Shown in pieces: positions 15,930 through 24,671 of a stretch of 35,824 nucleotides of DNA. A program made the position numbers and the translations under genes. Every line of letters begins with the position of its first letter. Position 1 is the stretch's first letter. Where the stretch lies: the NCBI GenBank assembly GCA_028291405.1, contig JAQGID010000005.1, positions 1 through 35,824 on the forward strand, in the 5' to 3' direction. Source of the stretch: Rhodospirillales bacterium. Its GTDB lineage: Bacteria > Pseudomonadota > Alphaproteobacteria > ATCC43930 > CGMCC-115725. A model generated the notes under the pieces. That model was not told where the DNA came from. It saw only the letters and a list, made by a program, of their open reading frames with translations, and made no database searches.

Positions 15930-16763
15930 ATGAATGCCGCCGCAACGGATCCGAAAGAGAGTGCCCTGATGACCGAGCAGCTCGTCACCTATGAAATCGC
16001 AGGCAATGTCGCGATCATCGGCCTCAACCGCGAAGCCAAGCGCAATGCGATCAACGACGATCTGCTCGTCGCGATCCGCACCGCGGTCTTGAAGGCGGGC
16101 GACGAGGCCAAGGCGGGCGTCATCTTCGGCCATGGCGATAATTTTTCCGCCGGTCTCGATCTCAAGCAGCATGCCGAGCGGATGGCCAGCGGAAAGCGGG
16201 CGAACGGCCGTGCCTGGCATGCCGCCTTCGACATGATCGCACGCGGCGCGATTCCGTTCGTCGCCGCGTTGCGCGGCGCCTGCATCGGCGGCGGCTTGGA
16301 GCTGGCCTCGGCCGCGCATATTCGCGTCGCCGACGAGACGACCTATTTCGCCCTGCCGGAGGGGCAGCGCGGCATTTTCGTCGGCGGCGGCGGCTCGGTG
16401 CGCATCCAGCGCCTGCTCGGCTATGCGCGGATGGCGGATCTCATGCTGACCGGCCGCATCCTCTCGGCCGCCGAGGGCGAGCGCCTCAACCTCTGCCAAT
16501 ACGTCGTGCCCTCGGGCGAGGCGCTGGCGAAGGCGACGGCTCTGGCGACGCGAATCGCCGAGAACGCCCCCAATACCAACTACGCGATCACCAACGCATT
16601 GCCGCGCATCAACGACATGTCGCACGACGATGGGCTGTTCTTCGAATCGATGATTTCGACCTTCACCGGGTCGAGCCCGGAAGCGCTCAAGCGGCTGCAG
16701 GATTTCGTCGAAAAACGCGCGGTGCCGCTCGCGATTCCGAGCAAGGGCGACAATCCGCGCTGA
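15930..16763 (+). CDS. Enoyl-CoA hydratase/isomerase family protein
   Basis: This 277-residue crotonase-fold enzyme acts on acyl-CoA thioesters. The oxyanion-hole segments are visible as GHGDNFSAGLDL and ALRGACIGGGLELA. Two glutamates match the catalytic pair of true hydratases: one in GGGLELA and one in FALPEGQRG. Hydration of enoyl-CoA is therefore likely, although other crotonase reactions are possible. The start at 15930 has GAAGGA 6 bases upstream. A second ATG at 15969 would remove 13 N-terminal residues and is a possible alternative. It stands alone between a terminator and a convergent DUF1345 gene, so the pathway cannot be inferred from context. Confidence 0.88.
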   Translation: MNAAATDPKESALMTEQLVTYEIAGNVAIIGLNREAKRNAINDDLLVAIRTAVLKAGDEAKAGVIFGHGDNFSAGLDLKQHAERMASGKRANGRAWHAAFDMIARGAIPFVAALRGACIGGGLELASAAHIRVADETTYFALPEGQRGIFVGGGGSVRIQRLLGYARMADLMLTGRILSAAEGERLNLCQYVVPSGEALAKATALATRIAENAPNTNYAITNALPRINDMSHDDGLFFESMISTFTGSSPEALKRLQDFVEKRAVPLAIPSKGDNPR

Positions 16764-16775
16764 TCGCCCGGCCTC

Positions 16776-17522
16776 CTACTGCAGCAGCCCGGCCGCGATG
16801 TTGATCGACAGCGCCAGGATCACCGTATTGAACAGGAAAGAGACTAGCCCGTGACCGAGGGTCAGCCGGCGCATCGGCCGTGAGGTGACCTGCACGTCGG
16901 AGACTTGGCACGTCATGCCGACGACGAAGGAAAAGTAGAAGAAGTCCCAGTAATCGGGCGTCTTCTCCTCCGGAAAGGCGAGTCCGCCGCGGTGGCTCGG
17001 CGCGGGCTTGTCGGCTTTGCCGGCGGAACCGCCGGGCGGGTTGCCGTAGAACTCATGCGCGTAATGCAGCGCGAACATGATGTGCGCGAAGATCCACGAG
17101 AGCAGGATCGTCAGCCCGGCGAGCGCGACCAACGCGCGGCCAAGGAGATCCGGCTGGTGCTTGGCGTCCGGCAGGATGAGGCCGATCGACAACAGTCCGG
17201 CCAGCGCCGCAACGACGGTCAGTCCGAGGATCACCCATTTATTGGCGTCCTGATATTGCGCCCGCCACTTCATTTCCGCCGGTGTCGCACTCGCTGCCAT
17301 GACGATGGTGAGCGCGAGAAACGTAAGGATCGCGCTGTCCCAGGCGACCGTCATCCGCGCCGGCTGGCTCAGGGCTCCGGGCAGGATCGCGTAGAGGACG
17401 AGACCGCCGAGCAGCGACCCGGAGAGACGCGGCCGTCCGGCCGTCAGGCGGAAAAGGATTCGCTTCAAATCAGTCCTCGGCGGGGACGACGGACGAGGCC
17501 TGGTGCCCTGCGGCTGCTGCAT
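16776..17522 (-). CDS. DUF1345 membrane protein
   Basis: This 248-residue inner-membrane protein has about five hydrophobic segments. It carries the conserved DUF1345 C-terminal block YWDFFYFSFVVGMTCQVSDV, then TSRPMRRLTLGHGLVSF and a last helix ending INIAAGLLQ. The family is uncharacterised; it is widespread in alphaproteobacteria and usually encoded alone. The start at 17522 is preferred over the frame's earlier ATG at 17564, whose extra 14 residues do not look like part of the family. Its stop lies 12 bases from the enoyl-CoA hydratase stop, with no clear terminator hairpin between. Confidence 0.88.
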   Translation of the reverse strand: MQQPQGTRPRPSSPPRTDLKRILFRLTAGRPRLSGSLLGGLVLYAILPGALSQPARMTVAWDSAILTFLALTIVMAASATPAEMKWRAQYQDANKWVILGLTVVAALAGLLSIGLILPDAKHQPDLLGRALVALAGLTILLSWIFAHIMFALHYAHEFYGNPPGGSAGKADKPAPSHRGGLAFPEEKTPDYWDFFYFSFVVGMTCQVSDVQVTSRPMRRLTLGHGLVSFLFNTVILALSINIAAGLLQ

Positions 17523-17662
17523 AGCTCCCGAGCATAGAGAGAAATCGACTACGTGCGATACCAATTGTAGAGCCTGCGCCCGGCTTCGGCGCGGCGATCG
17601 TACGGTCGTAACGGGAAGCCGCTAGGTTTGGCGGCGCTTTGAGAACGTTGGAGCATGAAGTC

Positions 17663-18040
17663 ATGGTAACGCCGAAGGTTGCGGTCGCGCTCGCAGCCAC
17701 TGCTGCGCTGTGGTGTTGGGGTTCGGCCGCGACGGCCCAACCCGCCGACAACGCCGGCAGCGTCGCGCCGGTCGCCTGCAGTACGCCGGCGGCGCTGTAT
17801 GCGGTGCTCGATGACGCGGACCGCAACCACGCTGCTGTCCAGGCACGGCTGGTCGCCGAAGATTGCGAAAGCCTGTCAGGGCGCCGCTATGAGGTGGTTG
17901 CCGAAAAAAACGGCATCGTAACGATCCGCCTATTCCCGCGCGACGGCAATCGCGCGGGGGCGCATCTCGCCGTGACGCTGGACGAGATGGTCGATCCCGA
18001 CCTCTTCCCCGGCAGCGCCGAGCAGCCGCCGTCATCGTGA
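17663..18040 (+). CDS. Secreted protein of unknown function
   Basis: This 125-residue protein begins with a Sec signal peptide (MVTPK, hydrophobic core, cleavage near ATA-QP at about residue 25). The mature part has two cysteines (VACSTP and AEDCES) likely to pair in the periplasm, then a beta-like stretch (YEVVAEKNGIVTIRLFPRDG). No family is recognised. The ATG at 17663 has GGAG 9 bases upstream. A TTG at 17639 would only extend the signal. It is divergent from the DUF1345 gene and convergent with the NiCoT gene, so it is a single-gene unit. Confidence 0.65.
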   Translation: MVTPKVAVALAATAALWCWGSAATAQPADNAGSVAPVACSTPAALYAVLDDADRNHAAVQARLVAEDCESLSGRRYEVVAEKNGIVTIRLFPRDGNRAGAHLAVTLDEMVDPDLFPGSAEQPPSS

Positions 18041-18061
18041 GGCGCGGTCGGGGACTAAAAC

Positions 18062-19126
18062 CTAGCTCCCGGTGACCTCCATCTCGTCATAGCCCTTGAG
18101 CCGGTAGAGCAGCATCGAGGCGACCCAGCTCACCGCGAAAATCCCGATGATGAGGTAGCCGAGGCTGCCGAAATTGTCGTTCAGCATGCCGACCAGGCGC
18201 CAGAATCCGCCTTCGAGCCGGAGCTGACCGGCGATCAGGCCGAGCGCCTCGATGCCGCCGACGACGAGCGCGACCACCACCGAGACGAAGGTGATCGTCA
18301 TATTGTAATAGAGCTTGCGGATGGGCTTGACGAAGGCCCAGCCGTAAGCCGCCAGCATCAGCACGCTGTCGGTCGTGTCGACGAGCGCCATGCCGGCGGT
18401 GAACAGCGCCGGGAAGACCAGGATCGCCCAGACCGACAGCCCGCTGGACGCTTGCGCTGCCGAGATGCCGAGCACGCCGATCTCGGTCGCCGTGTCGAAG
18501 CCGAGGCCGAACAGCAGGCCGAGCGGGTACATGTGCCAGCTCTCGCCGATCAGGCGGAAGAGCGGCCGGAACACGCGTCCGAGCAGCCCGCGCTGCGCCA
18601 GCAACGCATTGAGATCGCCGTCGATCACGCGCTCGCCGCGGCGGGCCGCCTGGAAAGTGCGATAGACGCCGGCCAGCACGACGAGATTCGCCAGCGCGAT
18701 CGCCAGGAGGAACAGCGCCGAGACCGCGGTGCCGAGGATGCCGCCGACCTCCTTGAAGCCGGGAAACCTGTCCTGCAAGGCGCTGGCAGTCGCCGCGATC
18801 GCCGCCGAGGCGAGGACGACCACCGTCGAATGGCCGAGCGAGAAATAGAAGCCGACCCCGACCGGCCGCCGACCCGCCTGCATCAGCTTGCGCGTGACGT
18901 TGTCGATCGCCGCGATATGGTCGGCATCGATCGCATGCCGGAGGCCGAAACTATAGGCGAGCAGGGCCGTCCCGAGCAGGATCGGGAAATTGTGGAAGGC
19001 GTAGAGCGCCCAACCCCATGCCGTGAAATTCGCCGCGGCGAGCAAGACGTAGATGCCCCAGAGTTTGCGCCGGAGGCTCATCGGCTCGTCCAGCCGTCCG
19101 CAAACCTTGCCAGTCGTCCCATTCAT
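18062..19126 (-). CDS. NiCoT-family nickel/cobalt permease
   Basis: This 354-residue inner-membrane protein has about eight hydrophobic helices. The NiCoT signature is clear: RHAIDADHIAAIDN (His64-x4-Asp69-His70, metal recognition), FSLGHSTVVV and GLGFDTATEIG. Members take up Ni2+ or Co2+ with high affinity for metalloenzymes such as urease, hydrogenase or B12 enzymes. No such enzyme is in the window, and neither the molybdenum nor the iron enzymes next door need these metals. No cobalamin-riboswitch B12 box was found upstream. A start at 19081 is a possible alternative. The chosen ATG overlaps the stop of a short upstream frame (ATGA). Confidence 0.92.
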   Translation of the reverse strand: MNGTTGKVCGRLDEPMSLRRKLWGIYVLLAAANFTAWGWALYAFHNFPILLGTALLAYSFGLRHAIDADHIAAIDNVTRKLMQAGRRPVGVGFYFSLGHSTVVVLASAAIAATASALQDRFPGFKEVGGILGTAVSALFLLAIALANLVVLAGVYRTFQAARRGERVIDGDLNALLAQRGLLGRVFRPLFRLIGESWHMYPLGLLFGLGFDTATEIGVLGISAAQASSGLSVWAILVFPALFTAGMALVDTTDSVLMLAAYGWAFVKPIRKLYYNMTITFVSVVVALVVGGIEALGLIAGQLRLEGGFWRLVGMLNDNFGSLGYLIIGIFAVSWVASMLLYRLKGYDEMEVTGS

Positions 19127-19386
19127 GCGCCCCCCAACCCGGACGGCATATCATCGCCCGAGACCTGCGCCAGCGCCATCGTCGTGATGCCATCCTCGTG
19201 AAGACGGGGCTTATCGGCAGAATCGTCACGCGCGGGGACCGTCACCGAGAATTGAACGTCAGGCGATTTCCAGGCCGGCGGATCTGTGAAATCATGTAAT
19301 ACAATGTTGAGGGGAGTGCGGCAGACGACATCGCGACTCCAAGGAGCCGCAAAGCCGGCCGAAAGAAGCCGCCACCTTTCATCCAT
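19123..19386 (-). CDS. Doubtful 87-residue ORF coupled to the NiCoT gene
   Basis: The frame ends in an ATGA overlap with the NiCoT start, as a translationally coupled gene would. Against it, codon use lacks the strong G/C third-position bias of the neighbours. It spans the A+T-rich patch 19285-19310 that could serve as a promoter region, and its start lies only 32 bases from the divergent 2Fe-2S subunit gene. The peptide has no signal or membrane helix and matches nothing I recognise. It may be the non-coding leader of the NiCoT gene. Confidence 0.25.
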   Translation of the reverse strand: MDERWRLLSAGFAAPWSRDVVCRTPLNIVLHDFTDPPAWKSPDVQFSVTVPARDDSADKPRLHEDGITTMALAQVSGDDMPSGLGGA

Positions 19387-19418
19387 GTCCGGTCGCCGTG
19401 CCGATGAGGAGGACGCGA

Positions 19419-19868
<450 letters not shown>

Positions 19869-19882
19869 CGAGGGAGGCTGCC

Positions 19883-22069
19883 ATGACCGTTTCCATGACA
19901 AAGCTCGACCGCCGTGCCTTCCTCGTCGGCGTCGCCGCGGCCGGCGGCGGATTGTCGCTGGGTTTCCAGATCCCGTTCGGCGCAACCTCCTTCGGTGCCG
20001 GGACCGCGCGCGCCGCCGACGGCGCCCCCGAGATCAACGCCTGGATCGTCATCCGGCCGGACGACAGCGTCGTCATCCGCATCGCCCGCTCCGAGATGGG
20101 TCAGGGAACGCTGACCGGCCTCGCCCAGCTCGTCGCCGAGGAGCTCGAATGCGACTGGTCGAAGGTCACCACCGAGTTTCCGACCCCCGGGCAGAACGTC
20201 GCGCGCAAGCGCGTCTGGGGCAATTTCTCGACCGGCGGCAGCCGCGGCATCCGCGAATCGAACGAATACGTCCGCAAGGGCGGCGCGGCGGCCCGTGAGA
20301 TGCTGATCCAGGCGGCCGCCAATGAGTGGAAAGTCCCGGTTGGCGAGTGCAGCGCCGCCAACAGCGTCGTCACCCACAAACCCTCCGGCAAGACGGCGAC
20401 CTACGGCAAGCTGGCCGAGGCGGCCGCCAAGCTCGATCCGCCAAAGGAGATCACCCTCAAGGACGTCAAGGACTGGAAGGTCGCCGGCAAGGGCCTCAAG
20501 CGGCTCGACACGCGCGACAAGCTGAACGGCAAGCTGGTCTATGGCATCGACATCAAGCTGCCGGGCATGCTGACGGCGGCGATCCGCGATTGCCCGGTCA
20601 ATGGCGGCAAGGTCACCAGCTTCGATGCCGCGAAGGTCACCGGCATGCGCGGCGTCAAGAAGGTCGTCCAGGTCGGCGATTCCGCGGTCGCCGTCGTCGC
20701 CGACAGCTTCTGGAACGCGAAGACCGCCGTCGCCGCGCTGCCGATCGTCTGGGACAACGGCCCGGGCGGTAAGGTGTCCAGCGAGAGCATCGGCGCGATG
20801 CTGAAGGAAGGGCTCGATGCCGATCAGGCCTACGTCGGCAACAAGGCGGGCGATGCCAAGGCTGCGCTCGCCGGTGCCGCGAAGACCGTCGAGGCCGTCT
20901 ATGCCTACCCCTTCCAGAACCACGCGACCATGGAGCCGATGAACGCGACGGCTCTCTATACGGACGACAAATGCGAGGTCTGGGCGCCGACGCAGAACGG
21001 CGAGGCCGCGCTGGCGACCGTCGCCGAGGCCTCCGGCCTGCCGGTCGGCAAATGCGAGGTCTACAAGATGATGCTGGGCGGCGGCTTCGGCCGGCGCGGC
21101 CGGTCCGACTACATCCAGCAGGCCGTCCTCATCGCCAGGCAGATCCCGGGCACGCCGGTCAAGCTGCTGTGGACGCGCGAGGAGGACATGACGCATTGCT
21201 CGTACCATCCGGTGACGCAATGCAAGCTGACCGGCGGCTTCGATGCGGCCGGCAATCTGACCGCGCTGCACATGCGCATCTCCGGCCAGTCGATAGCCGC
21301 TTCGCTGGCGCCGCAGCTGCTGCAGAACGGCATGGATCCGGTGACCTTCCAGGGGCTCAACCCGGGCGGCCCGGAAGGAGCGTTCGGCTACAACATCCCG
21401 AATCTGCTGATCGACCACGCGATGCGGAATACGCATCTCGTTGCGGGATTCTGGCGCGGCGTGAATACGAACCACAACGCGATCTACGTCGAATGCTTCA
21501 TGGACGAGCTCGCCCAGGCTTCCGGCCAGGATCCGCTCGAGTTCCGCCGCAAGCTGCTCAAGCCCAAGCATCTGGCGGTGCTGAACGCCGTCGCCGAGAA
21601 GGCCGGTTACGGCAAGCCGCCGCAAGGGCGCTATCACGGGATCGCGCAGATCATGGGTTTCGGGAGCTACGTGGCGGCCTGCGCCGAAGTATCGGTCGAC
21701 GCCAAGGGCGTCCTTAAAATCCATCGCATCGTCGCCGGCACCGATCCCGGCACCGCCGTCAACCCGGCGCAGATCGAGCGGCAGGTCTGCGGCTCGTTCG
21801 TCTACGGCCTGTCGGCGATGCTGTACGGCGAGTGCACCGTCAAGGACGGCGCCATCGAGCAGACGAACTTCGACAGCTACAACGTCATGCGAATCGACGA
21901 GATGCCGCAGGTCGAGGCGGTGCTGGTGCCGTCCGGCGGGTTCTGGGGCGGCGTCGGCGAGCCGACGATCGCCGTCGCGGCCCCGGCGGTGCTCAACGCC
22001 ATCTTTGCGGCGACCGGTAAGCGCATCCAGACCTTCCCGCTGATGAACCACGACCTGAAGAGCGCTTGA
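19883..22069 (+). CDS. Molybdopterin subunit of a molybdenum hydroxylase (IorB-like)
   Basis: This 728-residue large subunit belongs to the xanthine dehydrogenase family, isoquinoline 1-oxidoreductase/aldehyde dehydrogenase group. It starts with a Tat signal (DRRAFLVG, cleavage near ARA-AD). It has MGQGTLTGLAQLVAEEL, the cofactor-binding GGGFGRRG (in MMLGGGFGRRGRSD), GFWRGVNTNHNA, and the catalytic glutamate in GGVGEP (about residue 693). There is no FAD subunit, so electrons probably pass to a cytochrome c, as in related IorAB enzymes. The substrate could be an N-heterocycle or an aldehyde. It follows the small subunit after 14 bases, and 18 bases later a c-type cytochrome gene begins. GGGAGG precedes the ATG. 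Confidence 0.9.
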   Translation: MTVSMTKLDRRAFLVGVAAAGGGLSLGFQIPFGATSFGAGTARAADGAPEINAWIVIRPDDSVVIRIARSEMGQGTLTGLAQLVAEELECDWSKVTTEFPTPGQNVARKRVWGNFSTGGSRGIRESNEYVRKGGAAAREMLIQAAANEWKVPVGECSAANSVVTHKPSGKTATYGKLAEAAAKLDPPKEITLKDVKDWKVAGKGLKRLDTRDKLNGKLVYGIDIKLPGMLTAAIRDCPVNGGKVTSFDAAKVTGMRGVKKVVQVGDSAVAVVADSFWNAKTAVAALPIVWDNGPGGKVSSESIGAMLKEGLDADQAYVGNKAGDAKAALAGAAKTVEAVYAYPFQNHATMEPMNATALYTDDKCEVWAPTQNGEAALATVAEASGLPVGKCEVYKMMLGGGFGRRGRSDYIQQAVLIARQIPGTPVKLLWTREEDMTHCSYHPVTQCKLTGGFDAAGNLTALHMRISGQSIAASLAPQLLQNGMDPVTFQGLNPGGPEGAFGYNIPNLLIDHAMRNTHLVAGFWRGVNTNHNAIYVECFMDELAQASGQDPLEFRRKLLKPKHLAVLNAVAEKAGYGKPPQGRYHGIAQIMGFGSYVAACAEVSVDAKGVLKIHRIVAGTDPGTAVNPAQIERQVCGSFVYGLSAMLYGECTVKDGAIEQTNFDSYNVMRIDEMPQVEAVLVPSGGFWGGVGEPTIAVAAPAVLNAIFAATGKRIQTFPLMNHDLKSA

Positions 22070-22087
22070 GCGTTCGGGAGGCCCATC

Positions 22088-22396
22088 CTGCTGAGACGCG
22101 CTGCCGCGGCTGTCACCCTGCTGGCCCTGGCCGTCGGTACGACGGGGACGGCCAGGGCGGCCTCGTCCGACGCGCCGCCGGGCGCCACGTCGTGTTCCGG
22201 CTGCCACCCGGTCGGTGCCGCGGTGGCGACGCCGGTGCCGCGTGTGCTCGGGCAAGATCCGGCTGGCATCGTCATCGCGATGCGGGAATTCCGCTCGGGG
22301 CAGCGCCCGGCGACGGTGATGGATCGCATCGCCAAGGGCTTCACCGAGGACGAGACGCAGGCGATCGCCGCCTGGCTCGGCGCGCAGAAGGACTGA
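22088..22396 (+). CDS. Single-haem c-type cytochrome (SoxE/FccA-like), probable CTG start
   Basis: This 102-residue protein is a short periplasmic cytochrome. It has an N-terminal signal (LLRRAAAAVTLLALAVGTTG..., cleavage near ARA-AS), the haem motif CSGCH (Cys36, Cys39, His40) and a likely axial Met78 in PATVMDRIAKGFTEDE, a sequence typical of flavocytochrome-c-type cytochrome subunits. It should pair with SoxF encoded 10 bases downstream, or accept electrons from the molybdenum hydroxylase upstream. After the preceding stop, the frame holds no ATG, GTG or TTG before the haem site. GGGAGG (22076-22081) lies 6 bases before CTG at 22088, which is the best start. Since standard start rules fail, automated annotation may miss this gene. 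Confidence 0.8.
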   Translation: MLRRAAAAVTLLALAVGTTGTARAASSDAPPGATSCSGCHPVGAAVATPVPRVLGQDPAGIVIAMREFRSGQRPATVMDRIAKGFTEDETQAIAAWLGAQKD

Positions 22397-22406
22397 ACGT
22401 CACGTC

Positions 22407-23687
22407 ATGACCGCGCTCCGACCTGGCCGCCGCGCCTTCCTGAAGACCGCCGCCGTCGGGGCTGCCGCCGCCCTGCTGCCGCGGCCGGCGCTGGCGCAGG
22501 CCACGAGCGGCCGCGTCGTCGTCATCGGCGGCGGCTTCGCCGGTACGACCGCCGCGCGAACGCTGAAGCGCCTCGATCCACGCCTCGCCGTGACCCTCGT
22601 CGAGGCCAATGCGCAATTCACCGCCTGCCCGTTCAGCAACGAGGTGATCGTCGGGCTGCGCGACCTCGGGGACCAGCAGTTCGGCTACGACAAGGTCGCG
22701 CGCGATGGGGTCGAGCTGCGGCTCGCCTCGGCGACCGGAATCGATCCCCAGGGCCGCAGCGTGACGCTGGCCGACGGTGGGCGGCTTTCCTACGATCGGT
22801 TGATCCTGGCCCCGGGCGTCGATTTCCGCTGGGACGGTCTGCCGGGCTATACCGAGGCGACGATCGAACGCATGCCGCATGCCTGGAAGGCCGGCGAGCA
22901 GACGTTGCTGCTGCGCCGTCAGCTCGCGGCGATGTCCGATGGGGGGCTGGTCGTCATCTCGGCGCCGGCCAATCCATATCGCTGCCCGCCCGGCCCCTAT
23001 GAGCGGGCCAGCCTTATCGCGCACTACCTCAAGACGACGAAGCCGAAGTCGAAGATCATTATACTCGACGCGAAGGACGCCTTCTCCAAGCAGCGCTTGT
23101 TTCAGAACGCCTGGGCGGCGCTCTATCCCGGACTGGTCGAATGGGTGTCGCTGTCGTCGGGCGGCAAGGTCACCTCGGTCGACCCCGGCATGATGACGCT
23201 CACGACCGACTTCGCCACGCACAAGGCCGCGGTCGCGAACGTCATCCCGCCGCAGAAGGCGGCGCGTATCGCCGATCTTGCCGGGGTCTCCGACCGCACC
23301 GGGTGGTGCCCGATCGACCCGGTGACCTTCGCCTCGCCCCTGCAGCCGAACATCCACGTCCTCGGCGATGCCGCGATCGCCGGCGCGATGCCGAAATCGG
23401 CCTTCGCGGCGAATGCCCAGGCCAAGGCTTGTGCCGCCGCGGTCGCGACGCTGCTCGTCGGCGGCAGGCCGGCCGAGCCGCGGCTGATCAATACCTGCTA
23501 CAGCCTGGTGGCGCCCGATTACGGCATCACCATCGCCGGCGTCTACCACCCGGTCAACGGGCAGCTTGTCGACGTCGAAGGGGCCGGTGGCGTCAGCCCG
23601 CTGGACGCGCCGGCCTCGATCCGGGCGCAAGAAGCAAGCTTTGCCAATGGCTGGTTCAACACGCTCACCGCCGAAACCTTCGGCTGA
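22407..23687 (+). CDS. soxF: Flavocytochrome c sulfide dehydrogenase flavoprotein (SoxF/FccB)
   Basis: This 426-residue flavoprotein has a Tat signal (GRRAFLKTAAVGAAAALL, cleavage near ALA-QA). The FAD-binding Rossmann motif VVVIGGGFAGTTAAR is followed by FTACPFSNE, where Cys74 is in the place of the cysteine that binds FAD covalently in FccB. Cys193 (NPYRCPPGPYERA) and Cys301 (GWCPID) correspond to the redox disulfide of sulfide dehydrogenase. It would oxidise sulfide or regenerate the Sox carrier, sending electrons to the small cytochrome encoded just before it. The 3' end overlaps the soxX start by 41 bases. An FMN- or glutathione-type reductase is excluded by the NPYRCPPGPYERA block, which is specific to this family. 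Confidence 0.9.
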   Translation: MTALRPGRRAFLKTAAVGAAAALLPRPALAQATSGRVVVIGGGFAGTTAARTLKRLDPRLAVTLVEANAQFTACPFSNEVIVGLRDLGDQQFGYDKVARDGVELRLASATGIDPQGRSVTLADGGRLSYDRLILAPGVDFRWDGLPGYTEATIERMPHAWKAGEQTLLLRRQLAAMSDGGLVVISAPANPYRCPPGPYERASLIAHYLKTTKPKSKIIILDAKDAFSKQRLFQNAWAALYPGLVEWVSLSSGGKVTSVDPGMMTLTTDFATHKAAVANVIPPQKAARIADLAGVSDRTGWCPIDPVTFASPLQPNIHVLGDAAIAGAMPKSAFAANAQAKACAAAVATLLVGGRPAEPRLINTCYSLVAPDYGITIAGVYHPVNGQLVDVEGAGGVSPLDAPASIRAQEASFANGWFNTLTAETFG

Positions 23688-24141
23688 TCGGATCCTGCGC
23701 TGCGCGCTGGCCGTGGTGGTGCTGGCCTGCAGTGCGGCCGCTGCCGCCCCCGGCGAACCCGCATTGCGCAGCTTTGCCATCGTCGGCGATGCGATCCCGG
23801 ACTCGCTGACCGGCGCGCCGGGCGATGCGGCGCGGGGCCGCGCCATCGTCTTCAACCGTCAGGTGGGGCTCTGCCTCCTGTGCCACAGCGGGCCGTTTCC
23901 CGACGAGAAGTTTCAGGGCAATCTGGCGCCCGACCTGTCCGGGGCGGGCGCGCGCTCGTCGATCGGGCAATTGCGCCTGCGCCTGGTCGATGCCAGCCGC
24001 CTCAATCCGGCGACGATCATGCCGTCCTATTACCGGACCGAGGGGCTGACCCGGGTGGCGCCGGCCTTCGTCGGCAAGCCGATCCTGACGGCGGCGCAAA
24101 TCGAGGATGTTGTCGCCTTTCTGGCGACCTTGCAGGAATGA
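23647..24141 (+). CDS. soxX: Sox cytochrome SoxX
   Basis: This 164-residue monohaem cytochrome c is the partner of SoxA. A signal-like segment (about residues 14-34) precedes the haem motif CLLCH (Cys76, Cys79, His80). The axial methionine is Met125 in NPATIMPSYYR, and QGNLAPDLSGAGARSS and TRVAPAFVGKPILTAAQIED are typical of SoxX. SoxAX couples sulfur substrates to SoxYZ in the periplasm. The start at 23647 lies inside soxF and is needed to retain a signal peptide, because no start codon after the soxF stop leaves one intact. A good ribosome-binding site is missing, so translation may be coupled to soxF. Confidence 0.9.
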   Translation: MAGSTRSPPKPSADRILRCALAVVVLACSAAAAAPGEPALRSFAIVGDAIPDSLTGAPGDAARGRAIVFNRQVGLCLLCHSGPFPDEKFQGNLAPDLSGAGARSSIGQLRLRLVDASRLNPATIMPSYYRTEGLTRVAPAFVGKPILTAAQIEDVVAFLATLQE

Positions 24142-24179
24142 GACGCCGCTCGGGGTGTGGACGAATGGCGGGGCCGGCG

Positions 24180-24671
24180 ATGATCGACTATGATCGGGCG
24201 ATGCAGGCGACGCGGCGCAGCATCCTCATCGGATCGGCACGACTCGCGGTGGGCGCCGGGCTCGTCTCGCTTGTCGGGACGATCCCGGCACGCGCGACGC
24301 CGCAAACGATGCGGGACGCGATCCGCGAAGCGGTCGGCGACGCGCCACTACGCACCGGCCGGGTGACGCTCGACATCCCGTCGCTCGTCGAGAACGGCAA
24401 CACCGTGCCGCTGACGGTCGCGGTCGACAGCCCGATGACCGAGTCCGACCACGTCAAGACCATCCATATCTTCAACGAGAAGAATCCGCAGCCGCATGTC
24501 ATTACGATCGCCCTCGGTCCGCGCGCCGGCAAAGCGCGGGTCGCGACGCGCATCAAGCTGGCCGACACGCAGCAAGTCGTCGCGATCGCCGCGATGAGCG
24601 ACGGTTCGCTATGGACCGCCAGTGCCGACGTTATCGTCACGATCGCTGCCTGCATCGAGGACGTGAACTGA
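24180..24671 (+). CDS. soxY: Sox sulfur carrier subunit SoxY, variant C-terminus
   Basis: This 163-residue protein has a Tat-type signal (ATRRSILIGSARLAVGAG, cleavage near ARA-TP) and the SoxY body: VTLDIPSLVENGNTVPLTV, SPMTESDHVKTIHIF and NEKNPQPHVI. In classical SoxY the substrate is bound to a cysteine in a C-terminal GGCGG arm. Here the only C-terminal cysteine lies in TIAACIEDVN, five residues from the end, and the GGCGG motif is absent. The cysteine could still carry sulfur. Its TGA shares one base with the soxZ ATG. Starts at 24165 and 24201 are alternatives; the one chosen has no strong ribosome-binding site. Confidence 0.85.
   Translation: MIDYDRAMQATRRSILIGSARLAVGAGLVSLVGTIPARATPQTMRDAIREAVGDAPLRTGRVTLDIPSLVENGNTVPLTVAVDSPMTESDHVKTIHIFNEKNPQPHVITIALGPRAGKARVATRIKLADTQQVVAIAAMSDGSLWTASADVIVTIAACIEDVN

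Noticed and set aside
19127-19418. Cobalamin or nickel riboswitch upstream of the NiCoT gene
   Set aside because: No B12-box sequence and no clear multi-stem structure could be seen.
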